The translations under genes and the position numbers were made by a program. Shown one piece after another: positions 10,351-19,315 of a stretch of 64,000 bases of DNA. Positions within the stretch are counted from its first letter, which is position 1. Each line of letters opens with the position of its first letter. Source of the stretch: Brevundimonas variabilis (GTDB lineage: Bacteria; Pseudomonadota; Alphaproteobacteria; Caulobacterales; Caulobacteraceae). The notes beneath the pieces were generated by a model. It worked only from the letters and a program-made list of their open reading frames with translations. It was not told the DNA's origin and did not search any database. The stretch lies in assembly GCF_014199945.1 (NCBI RefSeq), contig NZ_JACHOR010000001.1:744001-808000 (forward strand), given 5' to 3'.

Positions 10351-11514
10351 ATGTCCTACAAACCCCTCTTCTCGCGTGCGCTCGGCCTGGCTCCGGAGCG
10401 ACTGCATTTTGCGGCGCACAGCCACCATCTCTGGCCGGACGCCTCGTTCGACGGGCAGGTACGCGCCTGGGTCGAGGCGAACCATTTCGCGGACCGAAAA
10501 TGGGACCTGATCTTTGGCGAGGTGGTGCCCGAGGCACAGAAACACGTCGCCGCTGAACTGGGCCTGCCTGATCCCGAGACCGTGGTCTTCGCCCCCAATA
10601 CCCACGACTTCCTGATCCGCCTGTTCTCGGGATTCGAGCACAGGCCGATCCGCATCCTGACCACGGACGGCGAGTTTCATGCCTTCCGCCGCCAGGCCGA
10701 GCGCTGGGAAGAGGCGGGCGAGGCCGTCGTCACGCGCGTCCCCCTGGAGCCCTTCGAGACGTTCGACGATCGCTTCGTCGCCGCCGCGACCGGCGGCGAG
10801 TACGACGCCATCGTGGTCAGCCAGGTCTTCTTCAAGACGGGCCAGGAAATCGGGTGCCTCGAAGCCCTGGCGGACCTCGCCGATCCGGCAGGGCCTTGGG
10901 TCATCGTCGATGGCTATCACGGGTTCATGGCGACGCCGACAGACCTCTCGGCCGTTGCCGACCGGATCTTCTATGTCACCGGCGGCTACAAATACGCCAT
11001 GACCGGCGAGGGTGCGGGCCTGCTGCATGCGCCGCACGGCTATTGCGAAAGGCCCGTGGTGACAGGCTGGTTTGCCGAGTTCGGCAATCTGATGGGCCCG
11101 CCCGAGGGGGTCCAGTACCGGGGTGACGCCGGCCGGTTCTGGGGTGCCACCTTCGATGCCACGCCCCTGTACCGGTTCAATGGCGTGCGGCGGATGCTGG
11201 AGGAGCAGGGGCTGGATACCGCCTCGATTTCGGCCCATGCGCACGGTCTGCAGACCCGTTTCCAGGCCGCGCTGGACGGTGGGGAAGTCGGGCGTCTGTC
11301 GGAGGCGACCGTGATCAACCCCGTCGTCGGCAATGGCCACCGGGCCCGGTTCATGGCGCTGAAACATCCCGACGCCCAGGCCTGGCGCGCGCGGCTGCTC
11401 GAGGCGAATGTGGTCACCGATGTGCGTGACGAAACCATCCGTTTCGGCTTCGGCCTGTATCAGGATCCCGAGGACGTCGAGCGTCTGATCTCGGTCTGCG
11501 ACCGGCTTTTCTGA
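10351..11514 (+). CDS. PLP-dependent class V aminotransferase-fold enzyme (kynureninase-like)
   Basis: Cytosolic 387-residue pyridoxal-phosphate enzyme of unknown substrate. The fold-type I layout is clear: a substrate-side N-terminus with HFAAHSHHLWP, an aspartate in VIVDGYHGF that should bind the pyridine nitrogen, and the Schiff-base lysine in TGGYKYAMTGEGAG. It resembles kynureninase and other class V enzymes, but the family includes desulfurases and aminotransferases and no kyn genes are nearby. It begins 62 bp after secA and may share its transcript. Function beyond the fold is not supported. Confidence 0.75.
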   Translation: MSYKPLFSRALGLAPERLHFAAHSHHLWPDASFDGQVRAWVEANHFADRKWDLIFGEVVPEAQKHVAAELGLPDPETVVFAPNTHDFLIRLFSGFEHRPIRILTTDGEFHAFRRQAERWEEAGEAVVTRVPLEPFETFDDRFVAAATGGEYDAIVVSQVFFKTGQEIGCLEALADLADPAGPWVIVDGYHGFMATPTDLSAVADRIFYVTGGYKYAMTGEGAGLLHAPHGYCERPVVTGWFAEFGNLMGPPEGVQYRGDAGRFWGATFDATPLYRFNGVRRMLEEQGLDTASISAHAHGLQTRFQAALDGGEVGRLSEATVINPVVGNGHRARFMALKHPDAQAWRARLLEANVVTDVRDETIRFGFGLYQDPEDVERLISVCDRLF

Positions 11515-11600
11515 CGCGCAAAGCCGTTTCGAACCTCAGGCAATCGGGATCCGGAATGCCATGCGTTCAGCGATCGACCCGAGGATCCACGATATAGAGG

Positions 11601-12575
11601 TCAGAAGAAGGTCGTCTCGTCCTGACGTTGAGCCTCGGGCGGGCGGCGGCCCGGAGCCGCCGGCGCCTTTTCGGCCGGGGTCGGGCGGGCGACCGGCGCA
11701 GCCGCGGGCGTGGCAGGCGCGCGAGCGGTCGGGGCGGGCTCGACCGGCGCTCGCGGTGTTATGGCTGGTGCCGAGGGCCTCTCGTAGCGGGGTTCGGGCG
11801 CGGGCAGGATATCCTCCAGCTTCGGATAGGGCCGGGTGCCGGGACCGGTGTCCGCAGCGACGGGCGGCCCCTCGAGGCCCTCCACCCTTGTCGGCGTTTC
11901 CAGTGGCTGTGCGGCCGCTGGCGCACGGCGCACGGCCACGCCGAGGTCATCTTCGATGAAGGGCCAGGCGCGACGGTCCGAGCACGCGCAGGCCTTCAGG
12001 AAACCGCGCGGATCGCGCCAGAGAACCAGTGGCCAACGGGTCGGGACACCCGCGTCCCTCAGCAAGGCTGACAGTTCCGACGACATTTCGCGCGAACTTT
12101 CCACCACCCCCATGCGCACAGCATTGTCATCGGCGGCCGGCAGGCCTGCGGCGGTCCAGTTGGCCGGCGAGGTGGCCATCCAGCGCTCATACAGAGCCCA
12201 GTCCCGACTCAGCCAGAGCTCGGCGATGGTGGCGCGTTCGGCGGCGGTGGACTGGGCCACGCCGTCGCGATCAGGGCGGGCAAACAGCACGATCCGCGGC
12301 TCGATGCCTCCGGCGCGCAACCGGTCGGCTTCGGCTCCTGCAAAGGCCTGGGTGACTGCGCTGTCGCGATAGCCGACGATCCAGATCGGCACCCCGCCCC
12401 GCTCGGCCGAGAGATAGGGCGAAGCATCGAGCAGCAGCTGGATCTCGGCCTGGTTCCGGGTGATCGTCACCGGCTGGAACCGAGCGTACATCGACCAGTA
12501 GGCCCAGAAGCCCCCCGCCGCGAGCGCGACGCCCACGACTGCGGCCAGCAGGGTCCAGATCAGAAAGCGACGCAT
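11601..12575 (-). CDS. Single-pass membrane protein with Pro/Ala-rich tail, unknown function
   Basis: Not recognised. The start chosen is the ATG at 12575, which puts a hydrophobic anchor (FLIWTLLAAVVGVALAAGGF) at the very N-terminus; an ATG eight codons earlier is possible. Residues about 30-210 form a globular domain with several tryptophans and a CACSD motif, probably periplasmic. The last ~110 residues are low-complexity Pro/Ala/Arg/Glu and likely disordered. It stands alone between a PLP enzyme and mmsA, with normal core codon usage. It could be a Caulobacterales-specific envelope protein. Confidence 0.75.
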   Translation of the reverse strand: MRRFLIWTLLAAVVGVALAAGGFWAYWSMYARFQPVTITRNQAEIQLLLDASPYLSAERGGVPIWIVGYRDSAVTQAFAGAEADRLRAGGIEPRIVLFARPDRDGVAQSTAAERATIAELWLSRDWALYERWMATSPANWTAAGLPAADDNAVRMGVVESSREMSSELSALLRDAGVPTRWPLVLWRDPRGFLKACACSDRRAWPFIEDDLGVAVRRAPAAAQPLETPTRVEGLEGPPVAADTGPGTRPYPKLEDILPAPEPRYERPSAPAITPRAPVEPAPTARAPATPAAAPVARPTPAEKAPAAPGRRPPEAQRQDETTFF

Positions 12576-12675
12576 GCGGCAGTTGGCTCCGGCATCCACA
12601 GATACCGGAGCCTAACGCCAAAACCTTGCCGTCGTCGCCCCCGAACACCTGGGGCGCGAACGCGGCGTTGAGGCG

Positions 12676-14178
12676 TCACCCCATCGTCGGGATCACGAAG
12701 GACGAATCCGCGTGTTCCAGGTCGCTGTCCGGCCAGCGGGCGGTGATGGTCTTGACCTTGGTCCAGAATTTCACACCCTCCATGCCGTGCTGGTTGGTGT
12801 CGCCGAACGCCGAGCGCTTCCAGCCACCGAAGGTGTGATAGGCGACCGGCACCGGGATCGGGACGTTGATCCCGACCATGCCGACATTGACCCGGGCGGC
12901 AAAGTCGCGTGCCGCACGGCCGTTCTGGGTGAAGATGGCGACGCCATTGCCATACTGGTGCTTGCTGGGCAGGCTAAGCGCCTCTTCGAAGCTGGCAGCG
13001 CGCACGATCTGCAGCACGGGTCCGAAGATCTCTTCCTGATAGGCGCTCATGTCGGGCGTGACGTGGTCGAACAGCGACGGGCCGATGAAATAGCCCTTCT
13101 CGTGGCCCTGAAGGTTGAAGCCTCGGCCGTCGACGACCAGCTCGGCTCCCTCCTGAACCCCCGTCTCGATCCAGGCCTCGACCCGGGCCTTGTGCTGGGC
13201 CGTGACGACCGGGCCGTAGTGGGCTCCGGCGTCGGTCGAGATGCCGACCCGCATGGTCGGGATCTCCGCCACCATCCGCTCGCGCAGTTCGTCGGCCGTC
13301 TTCTTGCCGACCGGAACCACGACCGGCAGGGCCATGCAGCGTTCGCCGGCCGAGCCATAAGCCGCCCCCGACAGATCCTTGATCACCTGGTCCATGTCGG
13401 CGTCAGGCAGGACGATGCCGTGGTTCTTGGCCCCGCCCATGGCCTGGACCCGCTTATGGTTGGCGGCACCGGTCTGGTAGACATAGTGGGCGATGTCGGA
13501 CGAACCGACGAAGCTGATGGCATGGACCAGGGGATGGGTCAGGATGGAGTCGACCGCGACCTTGTCGCCATGGACGACGTTCAGGACGCCCGCCGGAGCC
13601 CCCGCCTCCATCATCAGCTCGGCCAGGCGGACCGGCACCGACGGGTCGCGCTCCGACGGTTTCAGAATGAAGGTGTTGCCCACCGCGATGGCGACGCCGA
13701 ACATCCACATCGGGATCATGGCCGGGAAGTTGAACGGGGTAATACCCGCGACGACGCCGAGCGGCTGACGCATCGAATAGACGTCGATCCCGGGGCCGGC
13801 ACCGTGGGTGTACTCACCCTTGAGCACATGCGGGATGCCGCAGGCGAACTCGATTACCTCCAGCCCACGCTGGATGTCGCCCTTGGAATCCGCGATCACC
13901 TTGCCGTGTTCGGCCGACAGCATTTCCGCCAGGTCGTCCATATTGGCCTCAACCAGCCGCTTGAACTCGAACATCACCCGCGCCCGGCGCTGGGGATTGG
14001 TCGAGGACCAGCCCTCGAAGGCGGTCTGGGCGGCCTGGACGGCGCGATCCATCTCGGCCTCGGTCGCCAGCTGGACGCGCGCCTGCACTTCGCCGGTGTT
14101 GGGGTTCATGACATCGCCGAAACGGCCCGAGGTCCCGGTGAAGCTCGCGCCGTCGATGAAGTGGTGAATCTCGCGCAT
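12676..14178 (-). CDS. mmsA: CoA-acylating methylmalonate-semialdehyde dehydrogenase
   Basis: Converts (methyl)malonate semialdehyde to propionyl- or acetyl-CoA in valine, inositol and beta-alanine breakdown. The 500 residues match the family. Visible signatures are TPFNFPAMIPMWMF, the nucleotide-binding FVGSSDIAHYVY, and the catalytic cysteine in GSAGERCMALPV. The MmsA-typical C-terminus has MVGINVPIPVPVAYHTFGGWK. It stands as a single gene in the window, convergent with nothing and divergent from gpmA. No other valine-catabolism gene is next to it. Confidence 0.94.
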   Translation of the reverse strand: MREIHHFIDGASFTGTSGRFGDVMNPNTGEVQARVQLATEAEMDRAVQAAQTAFEGWSSTNPQRRARVMFEFKRLVEANMDDLAEMLSAEHGKVIADSKGDIQRGLEVIEFACGIPHVLKGEYTHGAGPGIDVYSMRQPLGVVAGITPFNFPAMIPMWMFGVAIAVGNTFILKPSERDPSVPVRLAELMMEAGAPAGVLNVVHGDKVAVDSILTHPLVHAISFVGSSDIAHYVYQTGAANHKRVQAMGGAKNHGIVLPDADMDQVIKDLSGAAYGSAGERCMALPVVVPVGKKTADELRERMVAEIPTMRVGISTDAGAHYGPVVTAQHKARVEAWIETGVQEGAELVVDGRGFNLQGHEKGYFIGPSLFDHVTPDMSAYQEEIFGPVLQIVRAASFEEALSLPSKHQYGNGVAIFTQNGRAARDFAARVNVGMVGINVPIPVPVAYHTFGGWKRSAFGDTNQHGMEGVKFWTKVKTITARWPDSDLEHADSSFVIPTMG

Positions 14179-14342
14179 GGTCGTTTCCTGATGCCGTTTC
14201 TGGTCGCTGTGGCGGATCGTCTAGCGCCGCCGGACGCTCTACGCCAGCGTGACCAATCGGCTGACGCGGGCCCCGCCGAACTTGACCCCCTCGCAGGTGC
14301 GGCATAGGCGAGAGGGCTCTGAGACTGTCTGCGGAGACGCCC

Positions 14343-15056
14343 GTGCCTCGATTGATCCTGCTTCGCCATGGCCAGAGCCAGTGGAACCTCGAAAACCGCT
14401 TCACCGGCTGGGTCGATGTCGACCTGACAGCCCAGGGCGAGGCCGAGGCCAGACTGGGTGGCGAGCGGATTGCGCAGGCCGGGTTCCGGCCGGCCGTCAT
14501 GTTCACCTCGGTCCTGAAGCGGGCCCGCCGGACCGGAGCCCTGGCCCTGCAGGCTGCGGGACTGTCCGACATTCCCATTGTCGAGGACTGGCGGCTGAAC
14601 GAGCGGCATTACGGCGGCCTGACCGGGCTCAACAAGGCCGAGACGGCGGAAAAGCACGGTGAAGACCAGGTTCGTGTCTGGCGTCGCAGCTACGACATTC
14701 CGCCACCGCCCATGGAGCGCGGCAACGCATGGGATTTCGCCCAGGATCCGCTGTATGCCGGCCAGCCCATCCCGGACACCGAGAGCCTGAAGACCACGCT
14801 GGACCGCGTTCTCCCCTACTGGGATGCCTCGATCGCGCCGCGCCTGAAGGCCGGGGAGGATGTTCTGATCGTGGCGCACGGCAACTCCCTCCGGGCCATC
14901 GTCAAACATCTTTTTGCCGTGCCCGACGACCGCATCGTCGAGGTGGAAATCCCGACCGGCAATCCGCTGGAGATTGATCTGGACGCGAATCTGAAGCCAA
15001 CCGCTGCCCGCTATCTGGACGAGGGGCGGGCCACCGCCCTGCCGGCCCTCGCGTGA
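14343..15056 (+). CDS. gpmA: 2,3-bisphosphoglycerate-dependent phosphoglycerate mutase
   Basis: Glycolytic/gluconeogenic enzyme interconverting 3- and 2-phosphoglycerate through a phosphohistidine. The start is GTG at 14343 with GGAGAC upstream. The 237 residues contain the RHG motif (LLRHGQSQWN), the RHYGGLTGLNK loop, and the second catalytic histidine in VAHGNSLR. It is the first gene of a tightly overlapping operon; its TGA overlaps the next start as GTGA. The grouping with ftsY and yciB is conserved in position rather than function. Confidence 0.95.
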   Translation: MPRLILLRHGQSQWNLENRFTGWVDVDLTAQGEAEARLGGERIAQAGFRPAVMFTSVLKRARRTGALALQAAGLSDIPIVEDWRLNERHYGGLTGLNKAETAEKHGEDQVRVWRRSYDIPPPPMERGNAWDFAQDPLYAGQPIPDTESLKTTLDRVLPYWDASIAPRLKAGEDVLIVAHGNSLRAIVKHLFAVPDDRIVEVEIPTGNPLEIDLDANLKPTAARYLDEGRATALPALA

Positions 15057-15685
15057 CGACCGCTCCCGACACCGACGCCGGCTTCATGGCGCGCGCCATC
15101 GATCTGGCACTGGGGGCCATGGGCGAGACCTGGCCCAACCCAGCCGTGGGCTGTGTCATTGTCAAGGATGGCCGGGTGCTGTCCGAGGCGGCAACCGCTG
15201 CCGGCGGGCGGCCCCATGCCGAGGAACAGGCCGTACCCGCTGCCGGACCCGACGTTGTGGGTGCCACCGCCTATGTGACCCTGGAGCCGTGCGGCGCGCG
15301 GTCGTCCGGCCGGCGGTCCTGTGCGCATTTCCTGGCCGAGGCCGGCGTCGCCCGGGTGGTGGTGGCCTGTCTGGACCCGTCGCCGTTTGCGGCCGGACGG
15401 GGTACCGAACGTCTGGTCCAGGCCGGGTTGACGGTCGAGACGGGACTGCTGGGCGACCGCGCCTCCGTCCTGGCCGAAGGGTTCCTGCACCGGATGGAGA
15501 CCGGCCGGCCGATGGTCCGGATCAGCGAGGACGGTGTGGGCTTCGATGCCCGGTTTGCAGCCTCTCCCCGCGCCGACCTGGTGACCGAGCTGCAGCGACT
15601 GGGCGAAGCCGGCTATACCCGTCTGTGGACCGGCCCGGGCGAACTGGCCGAGGCCCTGCGTGAACAGGGCCTTCTGACGGCATGA
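15053..15685 (+). CDS. RibD-type deaminase-domain protein lacking a reductase domain
   Basis: A cytidine-deaminase-fold protein of 210 residues. The zinc motif is visible as HAEEQAV and TLEPCGARSSGRRSC. In true RibD the second motif normally reads LEPC-x-H-x-G-x-TPPC, so the histidine and the Thr-Pro-Pro are replaced here. The reductase half of bifunctional RibD (about 200 residues) is absent; instead there is a short C-terminal region of about 60 residues. It starts with GTG overlapping gpmA (GTGA) and ends overlapping ftsY (ATGA). It may be a degenerate or specialised riboflavin-pathway deaminase, or act on another pyrimidine; I cannot decide. Confidence 0.75.
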   Translation: MTTAPDTDAGFMARAIDLALGAMGETWPNPAVGCVIVKDGRVLSEAATAAGGRPHAEEQAVPAAGPDVVGATAYVTLEPCGARSSGRRSCAHFLAEAGVARVVVACLDPSPFAAGRGTERLVQAGLTVETGLLGDRASVLAEGFLHRMETGRPMVRISEDGVGFDARFAASPRADLVTELQRLGEAGYTRLWTGPGELAEALREQGLLTA

Positions 15686-16620
15686 CCGATACCCCCAAGA
15701 CCGGCTGGTTCAAGCGGCTGAGCGCCGGGCTGGCACGATCCAGCCAGCAGATGACCGAAACCGTCGTCTCGACCTTCGTCAAGGAACCGCTGGACGAGGC
15801 GGCGCTCGAGCGGCTGGAGGAACATCTGCTCGAAAGCGACCTCGGCCCTGCAGCCACGGGCCGGATCGTCGAGCGGTTCCGGGCCCTGCGGTTCGGCAAG
15901 ACGTCCGATGCCCGCGAGGTCAAGGAAGCCCTGGCCGACGCCGTCGCCGCCGAACTCCTGCCACGGCAGGCGTCGTTCGATCCGCTGGGGTCGGGCATCA
16001 AGCCGTTCGTCGTCCTGTTTGTCGGGGTCAATGGCTCGGGCAAGACCACGACCCTGGGCAAGATCGCGTCGGACCTGACGGCCCGCGGGGCCAAGGTCAT
16101 GGTGGTGGCCGCCGATACCTTTCGCGCTGCCGCCCGCGAACAGCTCAAGGTCTGGGCCGAGCGGGCCGGTGCCGATTTCGAGAGCCGTCGTGACGGGGCC
16201 GATCCCGCAGGGCTGGCCTTCGATGCCTTTACCCGGGCAAGGGCCGAGAATTTCGACGTCGTGCTGATCGATACCGCCGGACGGCTGCAGAACAAGTCCG
16301 CCCTCATGGACGAATTGCTCAAGATCGTTCGGGTGCTGAAGAAGATCGATCCGGAGGCCCCGCATGAGACCCTGCTGGTGCTGGACGCGACCGTCGGCCG
16401 CAATGCCCTGGCCCAGGAACAGATCTTTGGCCGCACCGCCTATGTGTCCGGACTGGTCATGACCAAGCTGGACGGTACGGCCAGGGGCGGCGTCCTTGTG
16501 CCCGTGGCCCAGGCGTCGGATGCTCCGATCAAGCTGATCGGGGTGGGCGAAGGGGTCGAGGACCTGCAACCGTTCGACGCGCGGGCCTTTGCCCGGTCGC
16601 TGGTCGGGCTCGAGGACTGA
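15682..16620 (+). CDS. ftsY: Signal recognition particle receptor FtsY
   Basis: Membrane-associated SRP receptor GTPase that hands ribosome-nascent chains to SecYEG. The 312 residues comprise the N domain and the G domain with GVNGSGKTTTLGKIA, DTFRAAAREQL, DTAGRLQNK, TKLDGTARGG and the closing GVGEGVEDL. The long acidic A domain of E. coli FtsY is absent, as is usual in alphaproteobacteria; a short basic amphipathic N-terminus could bind membrane. It overlaps the preceding gene by ATGA and is followed 4 bp later by yciB. Confidence 0.97.
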   Translation: MTDTPKTGWFKRLSAGLARSSQQMTETVVSTFVKEPLDEAALERLEEHLLESDLGPAATGRIVERFRALRFGKTSDAREVKEALADAVAAELLPRQASFDPLGSGIKPFVVLFVGVNGSGKTTTLGKIASDLTARGAKVMVVAADTFRAAAREQLKVWAERAGADFESRRDGADPAGLAFDAFTRARAENFDVVLIDTAGRLQNKSALMDELLKIVRVLKKIDPEAPHETLLVLDATVGRNALAQEQIFGRTAYVSGLVMTKLDGTARGGVLVPVAQASDAPIKLIGVGEGVEDLQPFDARAFARSLVGLED

Positions 16621-16624
16621 GATC

Positions 16625-17302
16625 GTGAGCACCGAAACCGCACCGACCCGCCATCCCGCCTGGATCCGCCAGGTGGTCGACTTCGGCGCACTGGCCGCCT
16701 TTGCCGCCGTCTTCCTGTTCTTCCGCGTGCGTGGCGTACCGGGGGATCAGGCGCTGGTGCACGCCACCTGGGGACTGGTCGGCGGCTCGGTGGTGGCTAT
16801 CACTGTGGGTCTGCTGGTCGAGAAGCGGCTTGCCCTGATGCCCCTGCTGGTCGGCGGGTTCGCTCTGGTCTTTGGCGTACTGACGCTGGTTTTCAACGAC
16901 GACCTGTTCGTGAAGCTGAAGGTCACGGTGCTGAATGCCAGCCTGGCCGTCGCCCTGCTGGGGGGAGCCTGGCTCGGCAAACAGCCGCTGAAGGCCCTGC
17001 TGGGCACGGTCATTCCCGTGAACGACCGGGCCTGGCGGATCCTGACCGTGCGCTACGGCCTGTATTTCGCCTGCGTGGCCCTGACCAACGAGGTGATCCG
17101 CAACGAGGCCCTGATGACGCTGGCGACCGAGAGGATCGGGTCCTCCATGGACCCGGCCGACGTCTGGGTCAGTTTCCGGGGTGTGCTGTGGATCGCCTCG
17201 TCCGTGTTCGGCCTGTGCCAGGTGCCGCTGATCATGCGCAACATGGTCTCGGACGAAAAACCCGACGTCCTCGCCCCGATCGAACCCGAGACCCTGCCCT
17301 AG
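16625..17302 (+). CDS. yciB: YciB/IspZ inner-membrane septation-family protein
   Basis: Polytopic inner-membrane protein of 225 residues. The GTG start at 16625 lies 4 bp after ftsY; an upstream in-frame ATG inside ftsY is rejected. Five to six hydrophobic helices are visible, with the family-typical FNDDLFVKLKVTVLN and the NEVIRN segment. In other bacteria IspZ/YciB affects septation and envelope synthesis, though the mechanism is poorly defined. It is the last gene of the gpmA operon and is followed directly by a tandem repeat array. Confidence 0.9.
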   Translation: MSTETAPTRHPAWIRQVVDFGALAAFAAVFLFFRVRGVPGDQALVHATWGLVGGSVVAITVGLLVEKRLALMPLLVGGFALVFGVLTLVFNDDLFVKLKVTVLNASLAVALLGGAWLGKQPLKALLGTVIPVNDRAWRILTVRYGLYFACVALTNEVIRNEALMTLATERIGSSMDPADVWVSFRGVLWIASSVFGLCQVPLIMRNMVSDEKPDVLAPIEPETLP

Positions 17303-17317
17303 ATCAAACCTGCCTGG

Positions 17318-17455
17318 CCTCGAGCAGCGCAAAGCGCGGTAGGCCCCAAGCAACGACCTCAAACAGCGCAAAGCGCGGTAGGCCCTAGGAAACGGCCTCA
17401 AGCAGCGCAACGCGCGGTAGGCCCTAGGGAACGCCTCAAGCAGCGCAAAACCCTT
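17318..17455. repeat. 39-bp tandem repeat, about 3.3 copies
   Basis: Units begin at 17318, 17357, 17396 and 17434 with periods of 39, 39 and 38 bp. Each starts with CCTCRARCAGCGC and contains a small palindrome GCGC-AAA-GCGC followed by GGTAGGCCC. The array begins 15 bp after the yciB stop and lies in the 268-bp gap before the MarR gene, whose promoter must be to its right. Confidence 0.9.
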
Positions 17456-17570
17456 CAGACCATCGACCACGGCCTCATGTAGCCTTAAGGGCGATAGGCC
17501 AAACATACTGTCGTCAAACCGTAAAGCCTCGCTGTTAATGCTCCGTCCACGGCACGGGGCGAGTTGAATC

Positions 17571-18200
17571 ATGGTCAAGTCAGGCAAACAGGCACGCCGC
17601 GCGGGGTCGCTGGCGGATTCGCCCAGCCATCTGATGCACCGGGTGCTGCAGCTGTCCCTGGACATCTATGCCGAGGAGGCCGGCCCCGACGGTCCGACCC
17701 AGCGCCAGTATGCCGTGATGGAGGCTGTCTCGGTGAAGGAAGGCCTGACCCAGACCGATCTGGTCCGCGCCACCGGCATCGACCGCTCGACCCTGGCCGA
17801 TCTCGTGGCCCGCATGACGACCAAGGGCCTGCTGTCGCGCGAACGCTCGGTAATCGATGCGCGCGCAAAGGCGGTGCGTCTCTCCCCCGAGGGTCAGGCC
17901 CTGCTCGAGGCGGCACGGCCCCGGGTCGCCGCGGCCGACAAGCGGATCATGGCGCTGGTGCCCAAGGCCAAGCGCGAGAATTTCCTCGACCTTCTGTGCG
18001 ACCTGGCCTCGGCTGCAGACGCGGCGCCCGATCAGGCGAAGGCTGACGCCAAGGCGGCCCGCAAGGCGCTGAAGGAGGCCAAGAAGGCCGAGAAGTCCGC
18101 GCGCAAGGCGACGGTCGAGAAGAAGCCCAAGAAGGCCAAGGCCACGGGCGAAAAGGCCGCATCGACCAAGGCACCGAAAGCCAAGGTCGACGCAGCCTAG
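17571..18200 (+). CDS. MarR-family regulator with lysine/alanine-rich C-terminal tail
   Basis: DNA-binding protein of 209 residues. Residues about 20-145 form a MarR winged helix (TQTDLVRATGIDRSTLADLV then RARAKAVRLSPEG-like wing). Residues about 145-209 are an extended tail built of Lys/Ala-rich runs such as AEKSARKAT and KKPKKAKATGEK, resembling histone H1 tails and unusual for MarR. The tail could give sequence-independent DNA binding. It is convergent with the PfkB gene (7-bp gap) and has no obvious target beside it. Confidence 0.85.
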   Translation: MVKSGKQARRAGSLADSPSHLMHRVLQLSLDIYAEEAGPDGPTQRQYAVMEAVSVKEGLTQTDLVRATGIDRSTLADLVARMTTKGLLSRERSVIDARAKAVRLSPEGQALLEAARPRVAAADKRIMALVPKAKRENFLDLLCDLASAADAAPDQAKADAKAARKALKEAKKAEKSARKATVEKKPKKAKATGEKAASTKAPKAKVDAA

Positions 18201-18207
18201 CGTCCAA

Positions 18208-19215
18208 CTAGAGCGTCAGGCCTTTTTCGCTCGCGAGGTCCGCAAGGCTGACCATCGGCCGCGGGCCCCAGTGGGCGATGACTTCCGATGCCGCCAGCGA
18301 TCCCAGCTGACCCGCCTGTTCCAGCGTCAGGCCCCGCGCGACGCCCAGCAGGAAACCGGCGGCATACTGATCGCCGGCCCCGGTCGTGTCGACGACCTTG
18401 TCCACGGGCACGGCGGCGACCGCGATCCGCTGATCCCCCGACACGATCACCGAGCCATGCTCGCCACGCGTGATGGCGGCGATTTCGACGATGGCGGCCA
18501 GTTGAGCGGCAGCGGCGTCGAAGTCCTCGGTCTCGAACAGCGCGGCCAGTTCGCTCTCGTTGGCCAGGACGATGTCTGCCGAGGCCGCGATGAAGGCCAG
18601 CAGCTCGGCGCGCCAGCGGGCAACGACGAAAGTGTCCGACAGGGTGATGGCGACCTTGCGTCCGGCCGCGTGGGCCGCGGCGGCGGCGGCCTCGAACGCC
18701 GCACGGGCCGGGGCCGGGTCGAACAGATAGCCTTCCAGATAGACGATGGCGCTGTCGCCGATCAGGGCCGCGTCGATATCTCCGACGCCCAGCTGGTTCG
18801 CGGCCCCCAGGAAGGTGGACATGGTGCGTTGACCGTCCGGCGTGACGTTGATCAGGCAGCGGCCCGTTCCGGCCCCGCCCTCCAGCACCGGCGTGTCGAA
18901 GGCCACGCCTGCGGCGCGGATGTCGTGGGTGAAAACCTGGCCTAGGGTGTCCGGAGCCACCTTGCCGACATAGGCCGCGCGCCCCCCGAACGATCCGACT
19001 CCGGCGACCGTATTGCCGGCCGAGCCGCCGGAAGCCTCCACGCCCGCAGCCATCGCATCATACAGGGCTGCGCTCTGGTCTTCGTCGACCAGGGACATCG
19101 AGCCGGGCGTCAGGCCCTGGGCGGTCAGGAAGGCGTCATCGCAGGGGGCCAGCACATCGACGATGGCATTGCCGACGGCGCAGAGATCGAAACGGGTATC
19201 AGAGGTCTGGGTCAT
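18208..19215 (-). CDS. PfkB-family kinase, probable adenosine kinase
   Basis: Cytosolic ribokinase-family sugar/nucleoside kinase of 335 residues. The N-terminal VGNAIVDVLAP, the GGSAGNTVAGVGSFGG substrate loop and the PfkB signature DTTGAGDQYAAGF with its catalytic aspartate are present. This arrangement matches the bacterial adenosine kinases common in alphaproteobacteria, which phosphorylate adenosine to AMP. Sugar kinases of the same fold cannot be excluded. It is divergent from the ATP-grasp gene with a short shared promoter gap of about 100 bp. Confidence 0.88.
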   Translation of the reverse strand: MTQTSDTRFDLCAVGNAIVDVLAPCDDAFLTAQGLTPGSMSLVDEDQSAALYDAMAAGVEASGGSAGNTVAGVGSFGGRAAYVGKVAPDTLGQVFTHDIRAAGVAFDTPVLEGGAGTGRCLINVTPDGQRTMSTFLGAANQLGVGDIDAALIGDSAIVYLEGYLFDPAPARAAFEAAAAAAHAAGRKVAITLSDTFVVARWRAELLAFIAASADIVLANESELAALFETEDFDAAAAQLAAIVEIAAITRGEHGSVIVSGDQRIAVAAVPVDKVVDTTGAGDQYAAGFLLGVARGLTLEQAGQLGSLAASEVIAHWGPRPMVSLADLASEKGLTL

Positions 19216-19315
19216 GCCCCGCCTTAGCCGACCGGACGCCCGGTGTCACCCGATCGCATAAGGATCGCCTTATGGGTTTGTGGCCAAGGCCCGCCGCCTG
19301 GCCTATAGCGCCCTC

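Noticed and set aside
12712..14307. 531-codon frame antisense to mmsA
   Set aside because: Same reasoning; the mmsA motifs are intact on the minus strand.
17318..17455. Tandem repeats as a CRISPR array
   Set aside because: Units are directly adjacent without variable spacers, and there are no cas genes.
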